A stretch of 64,000 bases of DNA from Pseudomonas sp. N3-W (GTDB taxonomy: Bacteria > Pseudomonadota > Gammaproteobacteria > Pseudomonadales > Pseudomonadaceae), in the NCBI RefSeq assembly GCF_024970185.1, contig NZ_CP103965.1, positions 2,600,001 to 2,664,000 of the forward strand, given 5' to 3'. Within the stretch, counting starts at the first letter, position 1, and the number at the start of each line of letters is the position of its first letter. Below are positions 28,701-35,372 of this stretch, one piece after another. Made by a program: the position numbers and the translations under genes. A model generated the notes under the pieces. It made no database searches. It saw only the letters and a program-made list of their open reading frames with translations, and was not told the DNA's origin.

Positions 28701-31700
28701 TGGAAGCCGCCGACAGCCGCGCCGTGAAACCAGTAACCCGCGAAGGCAATCTGCGGCTGGCGGACAGCCATTACGGCTTGAAAGTGACTGAGAAAAAGCT
28801 CCAGACCGTCTGGGCGGATGACAACCCGCTGGGCTACCCGGCCGGCGAAGCGGTGAGCGATGATGATCTGTTCTACTGCGATATTTTTCCGGGCGCCTGT
28901 ATCGCACCGGCGAGGTTCCTGTGGGCGGAAGGCAACATCATCGGCATGCCACCGGGGACGCCGATCATTGATGATGATCTGTTCTGGTGTGATATCGACC
29001 CCGGTTCCTGTACCCCGAACAAAGGGGGTATCAGTGTTGCCGTTCATTCGCAGATGTTCAGCGTACTGCGCACCGGCACCGGCGATCTGGACCTGATGGC
29101 CGCCGGCAACCTGAGCATGGATTCGCCCTTTGGCGTGTACACCGCCGGCACCCAGTCGGGCGATGTCGATCCGCGCTACAACCAGCCTCGCGGTCGGCTG
29201 TCGGACGATGGTTCGGTGTTGGGCCGTGCGGGCGTCGACTACGAAAAATGGGTCAACGGCGGCACCGAGAGTCTCTATCAGGCCTGGTATCCGCAGAGGG
29301 GTGGCAACCTGGCTATCCATGCCGGCGGGTCGGTGTCGGGGGATGTGCTCGGGCGTCGTGCGTTGGTCAATGGCGCCGAGATCCGTGAACAGGTGCCGAG
29401 CGTCGCCGTGGGGAACTGGCTGTGGCGCCAAGGCACTGGCAACGACGATATACCCACCGCCTGGTGGATCAATTTCGGCAGCTATGCGGCCCAGCCACTG
29501 CCCGACCAGAACGCCGACAGCGGGCCGTATCTGGTGGGGTTCACCGGGTTCGGCACCTTGGGCGGCGGTAACATCAGCCTGCGTGCCGGCGGTGACGGCG
29601 GCATGCTCAAGGCCCTTGGCGGCGGTGTGAATAATCTTTACCCGCGCAGTCAGGGGCTGATCGTGGCGGTTGGCAGTACCGGTCGAGTGGGCAGCGACGC
29701 CAACCTGCAACTGACCGGTGGCGGCGACATGGACATTCGCATCGGCGGTACGCTCAATCCTTCGTTGCAGGCACGGGCAGGGCAGTCCGCAACCGGCACG
29801 CCGCAGCATGATCTGCAAGGCGCGTTGATCAACCTGCGAGGCGCGGCTCAGCTGACCAGTAGCGCCGTGGGCGGGATCAACCTGCAATACGGCGCGTTTT
29901 CCATCTTTCAGGACCCTCGTGAAACCCGCGCCTATGACCCGTTCAACTCCACCATGGGCAGCGCCAGCGGCGGCCTGGTGTTGATCCCCGGTGACTCGGG
30001 CATGCGCCTGAACAGCCGTGGCGACCTGGTGTTGGGGGGCGCATCGGACCCCGGCCGGGTGCGGTTGCAGAACTCCACGCCCTTTACCACCGCTGACGGG
30101 GTTGAGCACCCGGGAGGTGGTTTGAGCGGCTTCACGTTGTGGACTGATCACACCGCCATTGATCTGTTCTCGGCCGGTGGCAACCTCACGCCGAGCACTC
30201 AGATGGCAGAGATCGATGTGGGTCAGAGTCCCGTTTCGGGCCGCAATACGTCACCCACTGATGGTCGTTTCGTGTTCCCCTCGATTCTGCGTGCGGTTGC
30301 CGCTCAGGGCTCTATTTATGCGGGGCCGTCGGCGGCTTATGGCGCAGTGGGCGGGTTGTTCCCGGCGCAGGGTTATTCGCTGTTGCTGGCGCCCTCGAAC
30401 GCCGGGCAACTTGAACTGCTGGCGGGTGATTCGATCTACGCCGGCGGCTACGCGATCAATCAATCCGGCGCCAGTGCGCTGGCCATCGCCACGCCGTTTG
30501 CGCCAGCGTTCAATGGCTATGGCAATGCGCTTTCCAGTACGCCGATTCTGACCAATCGCGGTAGCGAGGGTGTGGCTGCGGATAAAAACCTGCGTTATCC
30601 GCTGTTTGCCTTTGGCGCCGACAGCTATTCGGGCCTGGGCGGGGTGCAGGCACCCGCACGCTTCTATGCGTTGACCGGTGATCTGATCGGCATCCGCAGT
30701 GGCGAGACCCTGCACTTCAGCGATTCCGGGCGCACCTGGTACGAGGGGGCCGGGCCGGTGTGGATGCTGGCCGGACGCGACATCGTGGCCGCCGGTACAG
30801 ACCTGGGCAAACCGACAGCCGTGCCCCTGGAAATGGGCAACGGCCGGGACAGCATCACTTCGACCGGCAACCTGTTTATCCATGACGACCCACGGGCGGT
30901 GTCGCGGATTTCGGCCGGGCGCGACATTCTCTACAGCAGCTTCGATATCGCCGGCCCCGGTACGTTGGAGATCGATGCCGGTCGCAACATCCTCATGGAA
31001 GACCGCGCCAGCATCACCAGCATCGGGCCGGTACTGGCCGGGGATCATCGACCGGGGGCAAGCCTGGTGCTACAGGCCGGCGCGGGCACGCAAGGCCCCG
31101 ATTACGGGACGTTCATCGCCCGTTATCTCGACCCGCGACACCTTGCCAGCCCCGGCATGACCCTCGGCGAACAACCGGGCAAAGTGGTCAAGACCTACGG
31201 AGAAGATCTGCAGGCCTGGCTGACGTTGGGCTACGGTTTCAGCGGCAACGAAGAGCAGGCGCGGGCGTTCTTCACCACGCTGTCGACTGCCGAGCAGGCC
31301 GTGTTTGCGCGACAGGTGTACTTCGCCGAGCTACGTGCCGGTGGCCTGGAGTACAACGACGCGAGCGGCCCGCGTCAGGGCAGCTACCTGCGGGGGCGCA
31401 ACGCGATTGCCGCGTTGTTCCCCACCCATGACGTGGCAGGTCATGCGCTGCGTTACGATGGCGATATCACCTTGTATGGCGGTGCCGGAATCAAGACGCT
31501 GTTTGGCGGCGACATCCAGATGCTCACCCCCGGTGGTGGCCAGGTGTTCGGCATCGAAGGCGCGGCCCCACCGTCCACGGCGGGGATCATCACCCAGGGC
31601 GCCGGCAATATTGCGCTGTACTCCCAGGGCAGCATCCTGCTGGGTCAGAGCCGAATCATGACCACCTTCGGCGGGTCGATTCTGGGCTGGTCGTCGCAGG

Positions 31701-32308
31701 GCGACATCAACGCCGGCCGAGGCTCGAAAACCACCGTGGTCTACACGCCGCCCAAGCGTGTGTATGACACCTGGGGCAACGTCACGCTGTCGCCATCGGT
31801 GCCGAGTACCGGGGCGGGGATTGCCACGCTCAATCCGATTGCCGAAGTGGCGCCGGGCAACATCGACCTGATCGCGCCATTGGGCACCATCGATGCCGGC
31901 GAGGCAGGTATTCGCGTGTCGGGCAACGTCAACATCGCGGCCCTGACCGTAGTGAACGCGGCGAACATCCAGACCCAGGGCAAATCGTCCGGCGTGCCGA
32001 TGACGGCGTCGGTCAACACCGGTGCGATCACCTCCGCCAGCTCGGCGGCCACCTCGGCGACCCAGGCCGCCGAAGACGTATCGCGCCAGCAACAAGCGGC
32101 AGCGCGGCAGAACCAGGCATCGGTGTTTACCGTGCAGGTGTTGAGCTTTGGTTCGGAGCAGTTGGCGCCTTCGCGTGATGGCGCCAGCCGCGCGCCTGCA
32201 CCGGGGTACAACCCCAACAGCCCTGTCCAGGTGCTGGGCGCGGGCACGCTGGATGAACAGACCCGCCAACAACTCACCGAAGAGGAGCGCGGTCAGCTGA
32301 CGCTATAG
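19775..32308 (+). CDS. pdtA: Giant TpsA-type filamentous haemagglutinin-like exoprotein (PdtA-like)
   Basis: A two-partner-secretion exoprotein of about 4,177 residues. ATG at 19775 (or GTG at 19772) follows AAAGGA. The long signal ends LCLVAGSAQAQ. A TPS/haemagglutination activity domain follows (about 95-330: NTVQFVPDGLGEGGL, LNWETFNVGRSTRVEF, LINRNGIVFSGTSQVNVRNL). The rest is repetitive beta-helix sequence. Around residues 2790-2930 are repeats of the form [PA]AGT-x-L. At 3012-3079 lies a tandem 31-residue Cys-containing repeat. The C-terminal third resembles the DUF3739-type region of such proteins and ends without a recognisable toxin domain. In P. aeruginosa PdtA is phosphate-regulated and follows lapA/lapB, as here. 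No TpsB partner gene is adjacent. Confidence 0.88.
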   Translation: MLVRQARRHTQAPCVPRAAARSADQSLWLLKPLAQAVALCLVAGSAQAQTAFSSGWFAAKGAAQQAAAARPGAAGGLPGMTPPLAQQQQASQQLQRSLQTLNNTVAAIAAQQAAQAAGRAAALNTVQFVPDGLGEGGLKVDTGLTQGWQNAKGPQQTQAEGKTTVRIEQTADKAILNWETFNVGRSTRVEFAQQSNWAVLNRVNDPGARPSQIQGQLHGDGTVMLINRNGIVFSGTSQVNVRNLVAAAANITDIQFRDRGLYFDSSASQPTFTEAAGKVLVERGAQIETRKPAVSTDAGGYALLLGSEVENAGAISTAKGQTVLGAGDSFYIRKGSGTEGNGFSTTFGSEVTPGFKAGSGAGKVSNSGLIQAATGDITLTGHEVVQNGVLLASTSVATRGTVHLLNPTSDNTGSVTLAQGSVTAVMLDNSELTALDSQHNAALIGVTANNRIRSDQSRIDVASGGTVEFQNGSITLATGGQVAVAAGRRSLVRDGALIDVSGAIGVKVAMESNSIKINVQGNEQRDASINREGGALNSHDVWVDVRELVFVPAGTNGYANDRWYTAGGLLEVGGYLGTQGHRIGEWMAQGGTVSFSGHDVVSEKGSLINLSGGTLDVQSGTVRQSWLRGADGRLYEVSKAPGDMLYSGFYRGYEDSSKRWGQTRYFDNPLIGPTSRQESGYTVGRDAGQLVIATGNALLDGQLLGEVFQGERQNQAPRAGLDGYAQAQTALARRAQLIVGSYDPAYVAASGGLLYGLNPLLDHVQIGGERPVERADQGLSVAVSDSRQGKLFLDTEQLNGFRLGALKVAAKDRIEVNQVLTVDTGGDITLYGPDVQVNANLIARGGSLQLGNVLNQLSFDKRDDTQIKAPPGNATQVNVAQGVQLDSRGLWSNLRTNPDDGAGLAYVNGGRVSIRSSGDILLASGSAVDVSSGGALLANGKTQGGKGGDVTLESSALSAPGQSHMMLDGEVRGYGVTGGGSLVIQANNVLIGQAADTVADHTLQLAPSLFGKGFSAYNVIGLNGLDVAPDTVVDVTMPVYRFGDAAASQPSGVAPNTALQLWTPILFQQDPLKGLLTQRGGASLSLQGGATLVGLIDPAVSPLTLGQGSRISVDPGQRINLRGAGQITVDGELNAWGGTIDIRQQQFGSIDVATSPQQADPTAHERSIWIGEHAVLDVGARANTAVDALGRVYGKVGKGGSIIIGGEIDAKKATATSADAYVIVRDGARLEASGAEALLDIAGQGPTRVATDGGRIALSSYNGLFIDGVLHASAGGVGAAGGRLDIALDTPTYPSERAGSDVRVPREMIIGQGSEESPLPTDLQPGQAAPLLRYGRARLSADRLMSGGFDNLSLLSNGLLSFDGDVDLRMNQSLSLYAGALSLADASKGTARISLAAPYMRLSGIGLYNGMVNNIRPRVLNNPTPNLSAAQFSATANLLDLGNSLSFGTQGTIAQLNAPALEVSRRGFDQVSLDSRGDLRFLVPTSGNVKSELWTPGDLNLGAAQIYPASGVQAEVRVGYQSAQPGPEHTLRISSHGPAPRALPYSVFGSLSLAASRIEQGGVIRAPLGLITLGDNLITKTAELHVLPGSVTSVSGAGLVMPYGGTTDGIDYRYNGSSVVLQGISGDSAGVTMTSQYIDVQNGALIDLSGGGDLRGAGFISGRGGSTDARFNPLVRNASDGTFSLPGLASNPVYAIVPGNQSSYAPMLAEAGAVDPRIGQQITIGAGVPGLAAGTYTLLPSTFALLPGAFRVEVNGQAAPAAMSGALAMRNGSWSSSGQLSIANTGVRDSLASQLVLTSADVLRRYSQYNETSFSHFVQSDAARRGLPRALAPMDAKSLNLFLTDGGRHDIALDFNGQALFGAATGGVAGTAVVRGSVGADVEILGAGHSRTEGFKGPALYADSLNNLGAGRLAIGATPSVIYGTAGNIVDFKGNTSSITLREGAMLAAPEVLLRTDSAAGAITIEAGAGINTLGRGDVPYDSTAGFVYQPGAASLLVVSNGWSNVLAPAPGNGLQGAGSIRIGSCSTAECSNPALLYSSGSITAATDNQFELGESVGFGTRHLALAVGSVNAGSGEALAAAGNRVPAGLTLNQNVLDRLLQGDTRFGAPALETLALTTRDSFNFLGSVILDTLDPQTGRSKLQNLVLATPAIYGLGDANDVATIRTGNLIWNGATQDPGAVISGGAGTGHGTLEIQAQRIELGYGPNPQPSGLDQNNRLALGFANVNLTAGERITANHKGSLSVYERQGAYDPLNGYAYSGGNLNLRTPLLSGEAASVNRLKAGNDLTLSSLNGAAVPAVADALGAELTLEARNVLLDSRIALGSGKLVVKSEDDLTLAKGAWLDMAGRTLPFNDVQKYSWGGDVTLYSHNGNIRQAVGSRIDLSARNNQAGNLSAVALAADAGGVDLQGEILGASSGDYDAGGTWVPYKAGGIDIRARQLGASGALSEAFAALNQRLNAGQVFGSRSFQLKQGNLLIGEGLKAGEVNVSVDNGSLTVAGLIDASGERVGSIRLSAKDGLTLAGHSVLDAHSRVLRVDSYGKIIDAPNRAVVELNSGDGVLTMASGARIDLRHGTDALTGALPGQHDGRPRGTLELNAPRLGVGDIAIDASGALNIQGARSIGLNATRRYIDAEDGTDPAASGRPYQVIDQAYLDRIHGDSTTFINAALANSDLLQRKLAGLNNATYADAFHLRPGVEIASKSTDGDLVVQGDLDLSGYRYASLNPHTQQTAVYGSGEAGNLVIRAGGNLDIHGSLNDGFAPPPETVDDAGWKLLPGVQPFGGDLIVPGAGVTLAEGTQFPAGTTLNYDVPIQGSTLASGTLLPAEGILAGPYTFNAGTVLAAAVHDAAGNLLYAAGTLLSDSLTLPAGSRLGAGTRLNTATALQAMLWPKGVPLPGTVEADVPGVKGVRLNGALALLRGSLIPSMTDVVLADGTAFIELRPLGGTQQGRNWAVASMLPSGSASWSMRVVAGSDLEAADSRAVKPVTREGNLRLADSHYGLKVTEKKLQTVWADDNPLGYPAGEAVSDDDLFYCDIFPGACIAPARFLWAEGNIIGMPPGTPIIDDDLFWCDIDPGSCTPNKGGISVAVHSQMFSVLRTGTGDLDLMAAGNLSMDSPFGVYTAGTQSGDVDPRYNQPRGRLSDDGSVLGRAGVDYEKWVNGGTESLYQAWYPQRGGNLAIHAGGSVSGDVLGRRALVNGAEIREQVPSVAVGNWLWRQGTGNDDIPTAWWINFGSYAAQPLPDQNADSGPYLVGFTGFGTLGGGNISLRAGGDGGMLKALGGGVNNLYPRSQGLIVAVGSTGRVGSDANLQLTGGGDMDIRIGGTLNPSLQARAGQSATGTPQHDLQGALINLRGAAQLTSSAVGGINLQYGAFSIFQDPRETRAYDPFNSTMGSASGGLVLIPGDSGMRLNSRGDLVLGGASDPGRVRLQNSTPFTTADGVEHPGGGLSGFTLWTDHTAIDLFSAGGNLTPSTQMAEIDVGQSPVSGRNTSPTDGRFVFPSILRAVAAQGSIYAGPSAAYGAVGGLFPAQGYSLLLAPSNAGQLELLAGDSIYAGGYAINQSGASALAIATPFAPAFNGYGNALSSTPILTNRGSEGVAADKNLRYPLFAFGADSYSGLGGVQAPARFYALTGDLIGIRSGETLHFSDSGRTWYEGAGPVWMLAGRDIVAAGTDLGKPTAVPLEMGNGRDSITSTGNLFIHDDPRAVSRISAGRDILYSSFDIAGPGTLEIDAGRNILMEDRASITSIGPVLAGDHRPGASLVLQAGAGTQGPDYGTFIARYLDPRHLASPGMTLGEQPGKVVKTYGEDLQAWLTLGYGFSGNEEQARAFFTTLSTAEQAVFARQVYFAELRAGGLEYNDASGPRQGSYLRGRNAIAALFPTHDVAGHALRYDGDITLYGGAGIKTLFGGDIQMLTPGGGQVFGIEGAAPPSTAGIITQGAGNIALYSQGSILLGQSRIMTTFGGSILGWSSQGDINAGRGSKTTVVYTPPKRVYDTWGNVTLSPSVPSTGAGIATLNPIAEVAPGNIDLIAPLGTIDAGEAGIRVSGNVNIAALTVVNAANIQTQGKSSGVPMTASVNTGAITSASSAATSATQAAEDVSRQQQAAARQNQASVFTVQVLSFGSEQLAPSRDGASRAPAPGYNPNSPVQVLGAGTLDEQTRQQLTEEERGQLTL
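28808..29011 (+). repeat. Tandem 31-residue Cys-containing repeat within pdtA
   Basis: Two 93-base units (28808-28900 and 28919-29011) are separated by 18 bases. Both encode W-A-[DE]-x-N-x2-G-x-P-x-G, then DDDLF-[YW]-CDI-x-PG-[AS]-C. Each unit holds two cysteines seven residues apart; cysteine is otherwise rare in this protein. Confidence 0.85.
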
Positions 32309-32328
32309 AACTCTCGTTGTACCACCTC

Positions 32329-32358
32329 GGGGCAGCCATTTTGGTTGCCCCTTTTTTT
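32329..32358 (+). terminator. Rho-independent terminator of the giant exoprotein gene
   Basis: The stem GGGGCAGCC / GGTTGCCCC (one G-T pair) with loop ATTTT is followed by seven T residues, 21 bases after the stop. Confidence 0.93.
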
Positions 32359-32374
32359 CCTGTGCCGGTCGACA

Positions 32375-34081
32375 TCAAACAACCGACGGGTGCTCACTCA
32401 AGAGCAACTTGATAGCTGTGCTGTTGGCCAAATCACACCATGGGCCGTCATCAACAATCGCGCCGTCGTGCATGACGATGACTCGATCGAAGCGATACAG
32501 GTGGCTGACATCGTGCGTGACACAAATCAGTCCGCGTTCGGTGAAGGTGTCGAAAAGCAAATCCCATACTGGTTTGGCCAGTTTGGGCTCGATTGATGCG
32601 CTGGGCTCGTCGAACAGATTGAAACGACCTGGTCTGTTGATGAGCCGCAGCAACGACAACCGTTTGGCTTCACCGCCCGAGATATTGGATGCGTTTTCCG
32701 TGAGGTTGCGATGTGCCACGATGTCCTCAAGGTTCAGTCGTTTTATCGCTTCGCCCAGTTGTGGGGACGCATCAACGCCGAATAGGACTGACCTGTCAAA
32801 GCTACCTTCCAGAAACTGCGGTGATTGAGGGCAGTACCTCAGCAATTTCAAATGGGTCTGGGCGTTTAACCCGGATATCGGCATGTCATCGATGCTCAAT
32901 TGACTCCTCACGCAAGCATTCAAACCGGCCAGCGCCTCCAGCAAGGTGGATTTACCGGCGCCGCTGGGACCGGTGATGGCAACTGATTGACCTTGGGTGA
33001 ACATGATGGCTTTCTCGATGGATAATCGGACGGCCCCGTTGTCTGTGACAACGCAGGGTTCGAATACCAGTGTCGAGTCGCGCGTGGACGTGATTTCACC
33101 TTGTCGACAGTCGTCGTCGAAGTTTGGTGACGACAGTAAAAACTGGAGTCGGCGCTGGTCAGCCAGAAATTGATCCAGTACCCGATAGCCTTCAGTCAGT
33201 GCCGTGATATTGAGTAAAAAACTGCCGGCGATGGAGAATATGGCCACTAGCTGTCCGACGCTGATACTCGGCTCTCCTGACAACTGGTCGAGGACTCCCC
33301 AGCCGAGTAATCCACCCGTGGCGAGACTGACGAACAGAATTTTTGCGCCACTCAGGAAACCGCCCGAACTTGCAACGGTGACCGCTGCTTTGGCGTAATT
33401 ACCGAAGGCATGGTTCAGCGGTTGAGATGCGGTACGTTCAGCACCTTCCAATTTGATTGATTTGCCGGTGTTCAAGGTATTGAACAGAATTGCACTGAGC
33501 TCATCCTCTTGTTCATTGACCGCATCAATGTGCTTTCTGCGCCATCTGATAATCCGATGGGCAACGAACAGATAAACGAAGCCAAGGCCAGTCATCCCGA
33601 GAAAAATGCCTGTACCGCCCATGTAATGGAAAGCACTGGCAACGATAACAAATTCCAGGCATAGCGGCAGTCCGATGGTAATGAAGAACGTTAACAGCTG
33701 TTCGTGTGCCGTCATTCCACGTTCCACGGATTTTATAAAGTGTCCGACACGCCACGAGCTGAACTGGAGGAACTCCTTGCGCATCAGTTGCGCAATCCAC
33801 TCGATGGAAGCATTCATCACTACGTGTTGTACAAGCTTGGATAAAAAGAAAATCTGCAGCGGATTAATGATCGCCTGGGTGCACCCTGAAAGGGTAAAGC
33901 CTGCGATGAGCAGCAAGAGCAAGTTAAGCGTTGACTGACTATTACTGTTCAGGGCATCGACAATTCTCCCCAGTAGCAAGGGAGGTGCTAACGCTATAAC
34001 TTTCAGCACTATGATGGTGGTGACGGTTGATATCAAAAGCGCCGCGTGTTTTTTACATGCTGTTCTGATCAGGGTTTGCAT
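32375..34081 (-). CDS. ABC exporter (fused permease and ATPase), likely RiPP exporter
   Basis: A 568-residue half-transporter. About six membrane helices fill residues 10-300. The nucleotide-binding domain has Walker A GPSGAGKST (371-379), Q-loop CPQSPQFL, signature NISGGEAKR (466-474), Walker B FNLFDEPSA (487-495) and H-loop CVTHD. It starts directly with the permease; there is no N-terminal C39 peptidase, so it would not itself cut a leader. It follows the YcaO gene by 26 bases on the same strand, third after the small peptide gene, so I infer it exports the modified peptide and may give immunity. Codon use is AT-richer than its neighbours. No convincing ribosome site stands before the ATG. 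Other substrates cannot be excluded. Confidence 0.85.
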   Translation of the reverse strand: MQTLIRTACKKHAALLISTVTTIIVLKVIALAPPLLLGRIVDALNSNSQSTLNLLLLLIAGFTLSGCTQAIINPLQIFFLSKLVQHVVMNASIEWIAQLMRKEFLQFSSWRVGHFIKSVERGMTAHEQLLTFFITIGLPLCLEFVIVASAFHYMGGTGIFLGMTGLGFVYLFVAHRIIRWRRKHIDAVNEQEDELSAILFNTLNTGKSIKLEGAERTASQPLNHAFGNYAKAAVTVASSGGFLSGAKILFVSLATGGLLGWGVLDQLSGEPSISVGQLVAIFSIAGSFLLNITALTEGYRVLDQFLADQRRLQFLLSSPNFDDDCRQGEITSTRDSTLVFEPCVVTDNGAVRLSIEKAIMFTQGQSVAITGPSGAGKSTLLEALAGLNACVRSQLSIDDMPISGLNAQTHLKLLRYCPQSPQFLEGSFDRSVLFGVDASPQLGEAIKRLNLEDIVAHRNLTENASNISGGEAKRLSLLRLINRPGRFNLFDEPSASIEPKLAKPVWDLLFDTFTERGLICVTHDVSHLYRFDRVIVMHDGAIVDDGPWCDLANSTAIKLLLSEHPSVV

Positions 34082-34107
34082 GGGGCGCCTGTTTTGATTC
34101 GTAAGAG

Positions 34108-35295
34108 TCAGGAGTTTTTCGCTGTTTGTCGAAGGATGCGTTGGGGAGCCACCAGGATGCCGTTTCGGATGATGTTGAAACGCTCAAGGCCTGGGATATA
34201 AGACTGACAAACAGTGCCGTTGTCTGAATACTGCGTGACGATTCGGTAGTAAATATTTCTGCCGGTAGCCGAAACTTGATTGTTCAGTATCTCTAACTGT
34301 TGTAGCACGCTTTTTGTGAGGCCCTTCAGTGGCGGGTCGAATACTGGCAAGTCCAAATCTTTTATGGGTGCGAGATCTATCAAGTTTTTCAATGTGGTTG
34401 ACCCTGCAAGAAAATCAAGTGTTTTTCTGTCAGCTATTTCTTGTGAGTGGTCATATAGTGCGTCGACTTGAAATTGCTCTGTCACGGCTCGTTGAATGGC
34501 GGTGCAGATGTCCAAAGAGCAGCCCGAGCCAATAGGTGATAGATGGAGGTCTCCGGGGCCGGATTTAGGTAATGCCACAGAGAAATAGACATTCATGAAG
34601 TCTTTAATAATTATGATTTGCAGTTTTTCTGCCAGTGCCAACGCGCTAGTATTGTTTTGCAGCGCCGTCGCGAGCAGGGTTTTAGACGGTGTATATAATT
34701 TAATAGCGGGACCAATAGAGCAAACTGCCATGAAGAGGCGGGACAGAATGTGTCGTTCAATGATTTCGTGAATCCCGTGTAATAGTGCCTCGTTTTTTGT
34801 GCAACCAAATGCAACTCCCGAGTTTGACGAATAGCGAGAAAGGAATTTGGTGTTTTCACTTGCTTTGTTCCATGAGTTGATTTCTATCAAGGGGTGGAGA
34901 AGGGTGCGCGGGACGAATAGTTCTTTAGTTAGATCAATTGTTGTTAGTTTGTATGTGTCCATTGTCTCGGATTTACAAGGCAGACCTGTCATGAATCCAT
35001 CACTTTCAGCATCCTGCTGAGTGGCAAGGAAATCACAACGCTGAGCAGGTGTGTCATCTTTTTTCGGCAGGAACGTGCTGAAATGCTCAATGCTTTCTGC
35101 CAGAGCGCCGACCCGCGCGTCAGGGCCTTTTCCTGCTCCTGAATCTACTAGGTTATTTTTGTTGTCAAAAAGATCTGCGGTGGCTACAAGCTGAGTGTGG
35201 TCTGTATAGCGTACGACGGCATTTAAATTTAAAGAGTGAATGATTTTATCTATTTTTAACAAAGCTTCAGCAGAACTGAATTCTCGTTCAGACAT
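34108..35295 (-). CDS. Stand-alone YcaO-family peptide-modifying enzyme
   Basis: A 395-residue YcaO-domain protein; members phosphorylate backbone amides with ATP to make azolines, thioamides or amidines. Visible ATP-site motifs are SGAGKGPDARVGALAESIEH (52-71) and SNSGVAFGCTKNEALLHGIH with HEIIERH (157-182). The C-terminus (ILRQTAKNS) lacks the PxPxP tail typical of azoline-forming cyclodehydratases, and no E1-like/ocin-ThiF partner or TfuA gene is nearby. ATG at 35295 has GAGG six bases upstream; ATG at 35307 has none. The gene is conspicuously AT-rich for this genome, suggesting acquisition by transfer. It lies 77 bases after the 37-codon gene, across a hairpin. Family is sure, reaction unknown. 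Confidence 0.88.
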   Translation of the reverse strand: MSEREFSSAEALLKIDKIIHSLNLNAVVRYTDHTQLVATADLFDNKNNLVDSGAGKGPDARVGALAESIEHFSTFLPKKDDTPAQRCDFLATQQDAESDGFMTGLPCKSETMDTYKLTTIDLTKELFVPRTLLHPLIEINSWNKASENTKFLSRYSSNSGVAFGCTKNEALLHGIHEIIERHILSRLFMAVCSIGPAIKLYTPSKTLLATALQNNTSALALAEKLQIIIIKDFMNVYFSVALPKSGPGDLHLSPIGSGCSLDICTAIQRAVTEQFQVDALYDHSQEIADRKTLDFLAGSTTLKNLIDLAPIKDLDLPVFDPPLKGLTKSVLQQLEILNNQVSATGRNIYYRIVTQYSDNGTVCQSYIPGLERFNIIRNGILVAPQRILRQTAKNS

Positions 35296-35317
35296 ACAAG
35301 GCCTCATGGAGTTTAAG

Positions 35318-35349
35318 AATGCCGAAAGGAAACCCTTTCGGCATTTTTT
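35318..35349 (-). terminator. Hairpin between precursor gene and YcaO gene (attenuator candidate)
   Basis: A 12-base-pair perfect stem (AATGCCGAAAGG with CCTTTCGGCATT) has the loop AAAC. The T-run is on the plus strand (TTTTTT). On the operon strand the stem is followed by CTTAAAC, so it should only partly stop transcription or protect the precursor mRNA 3' end. Confidence 0.7.
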
Positions 35350-35372
35350 ACAGTTACTATGTCAACGGAGTA

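Noticed and set aside
27509..30151. Long open frame (880 codons) on the minus strand inside the giant exoprotein gene
   Set aside because: It is antisense to a convincing gene, is rich in Gln, His and Arg as expected of a GC-rich shadow frame, and has no ribosome site or domain.
31900..32308. Possible contact-dependent toxin domain at the C-terminus of the giant exoprotein, with a downstream immunity gene
   Set aside because: The end is low-complexity and has no nuclease-like motif or VENN-type boundary; the following genes are on the other strand and are not small immunity proteins.
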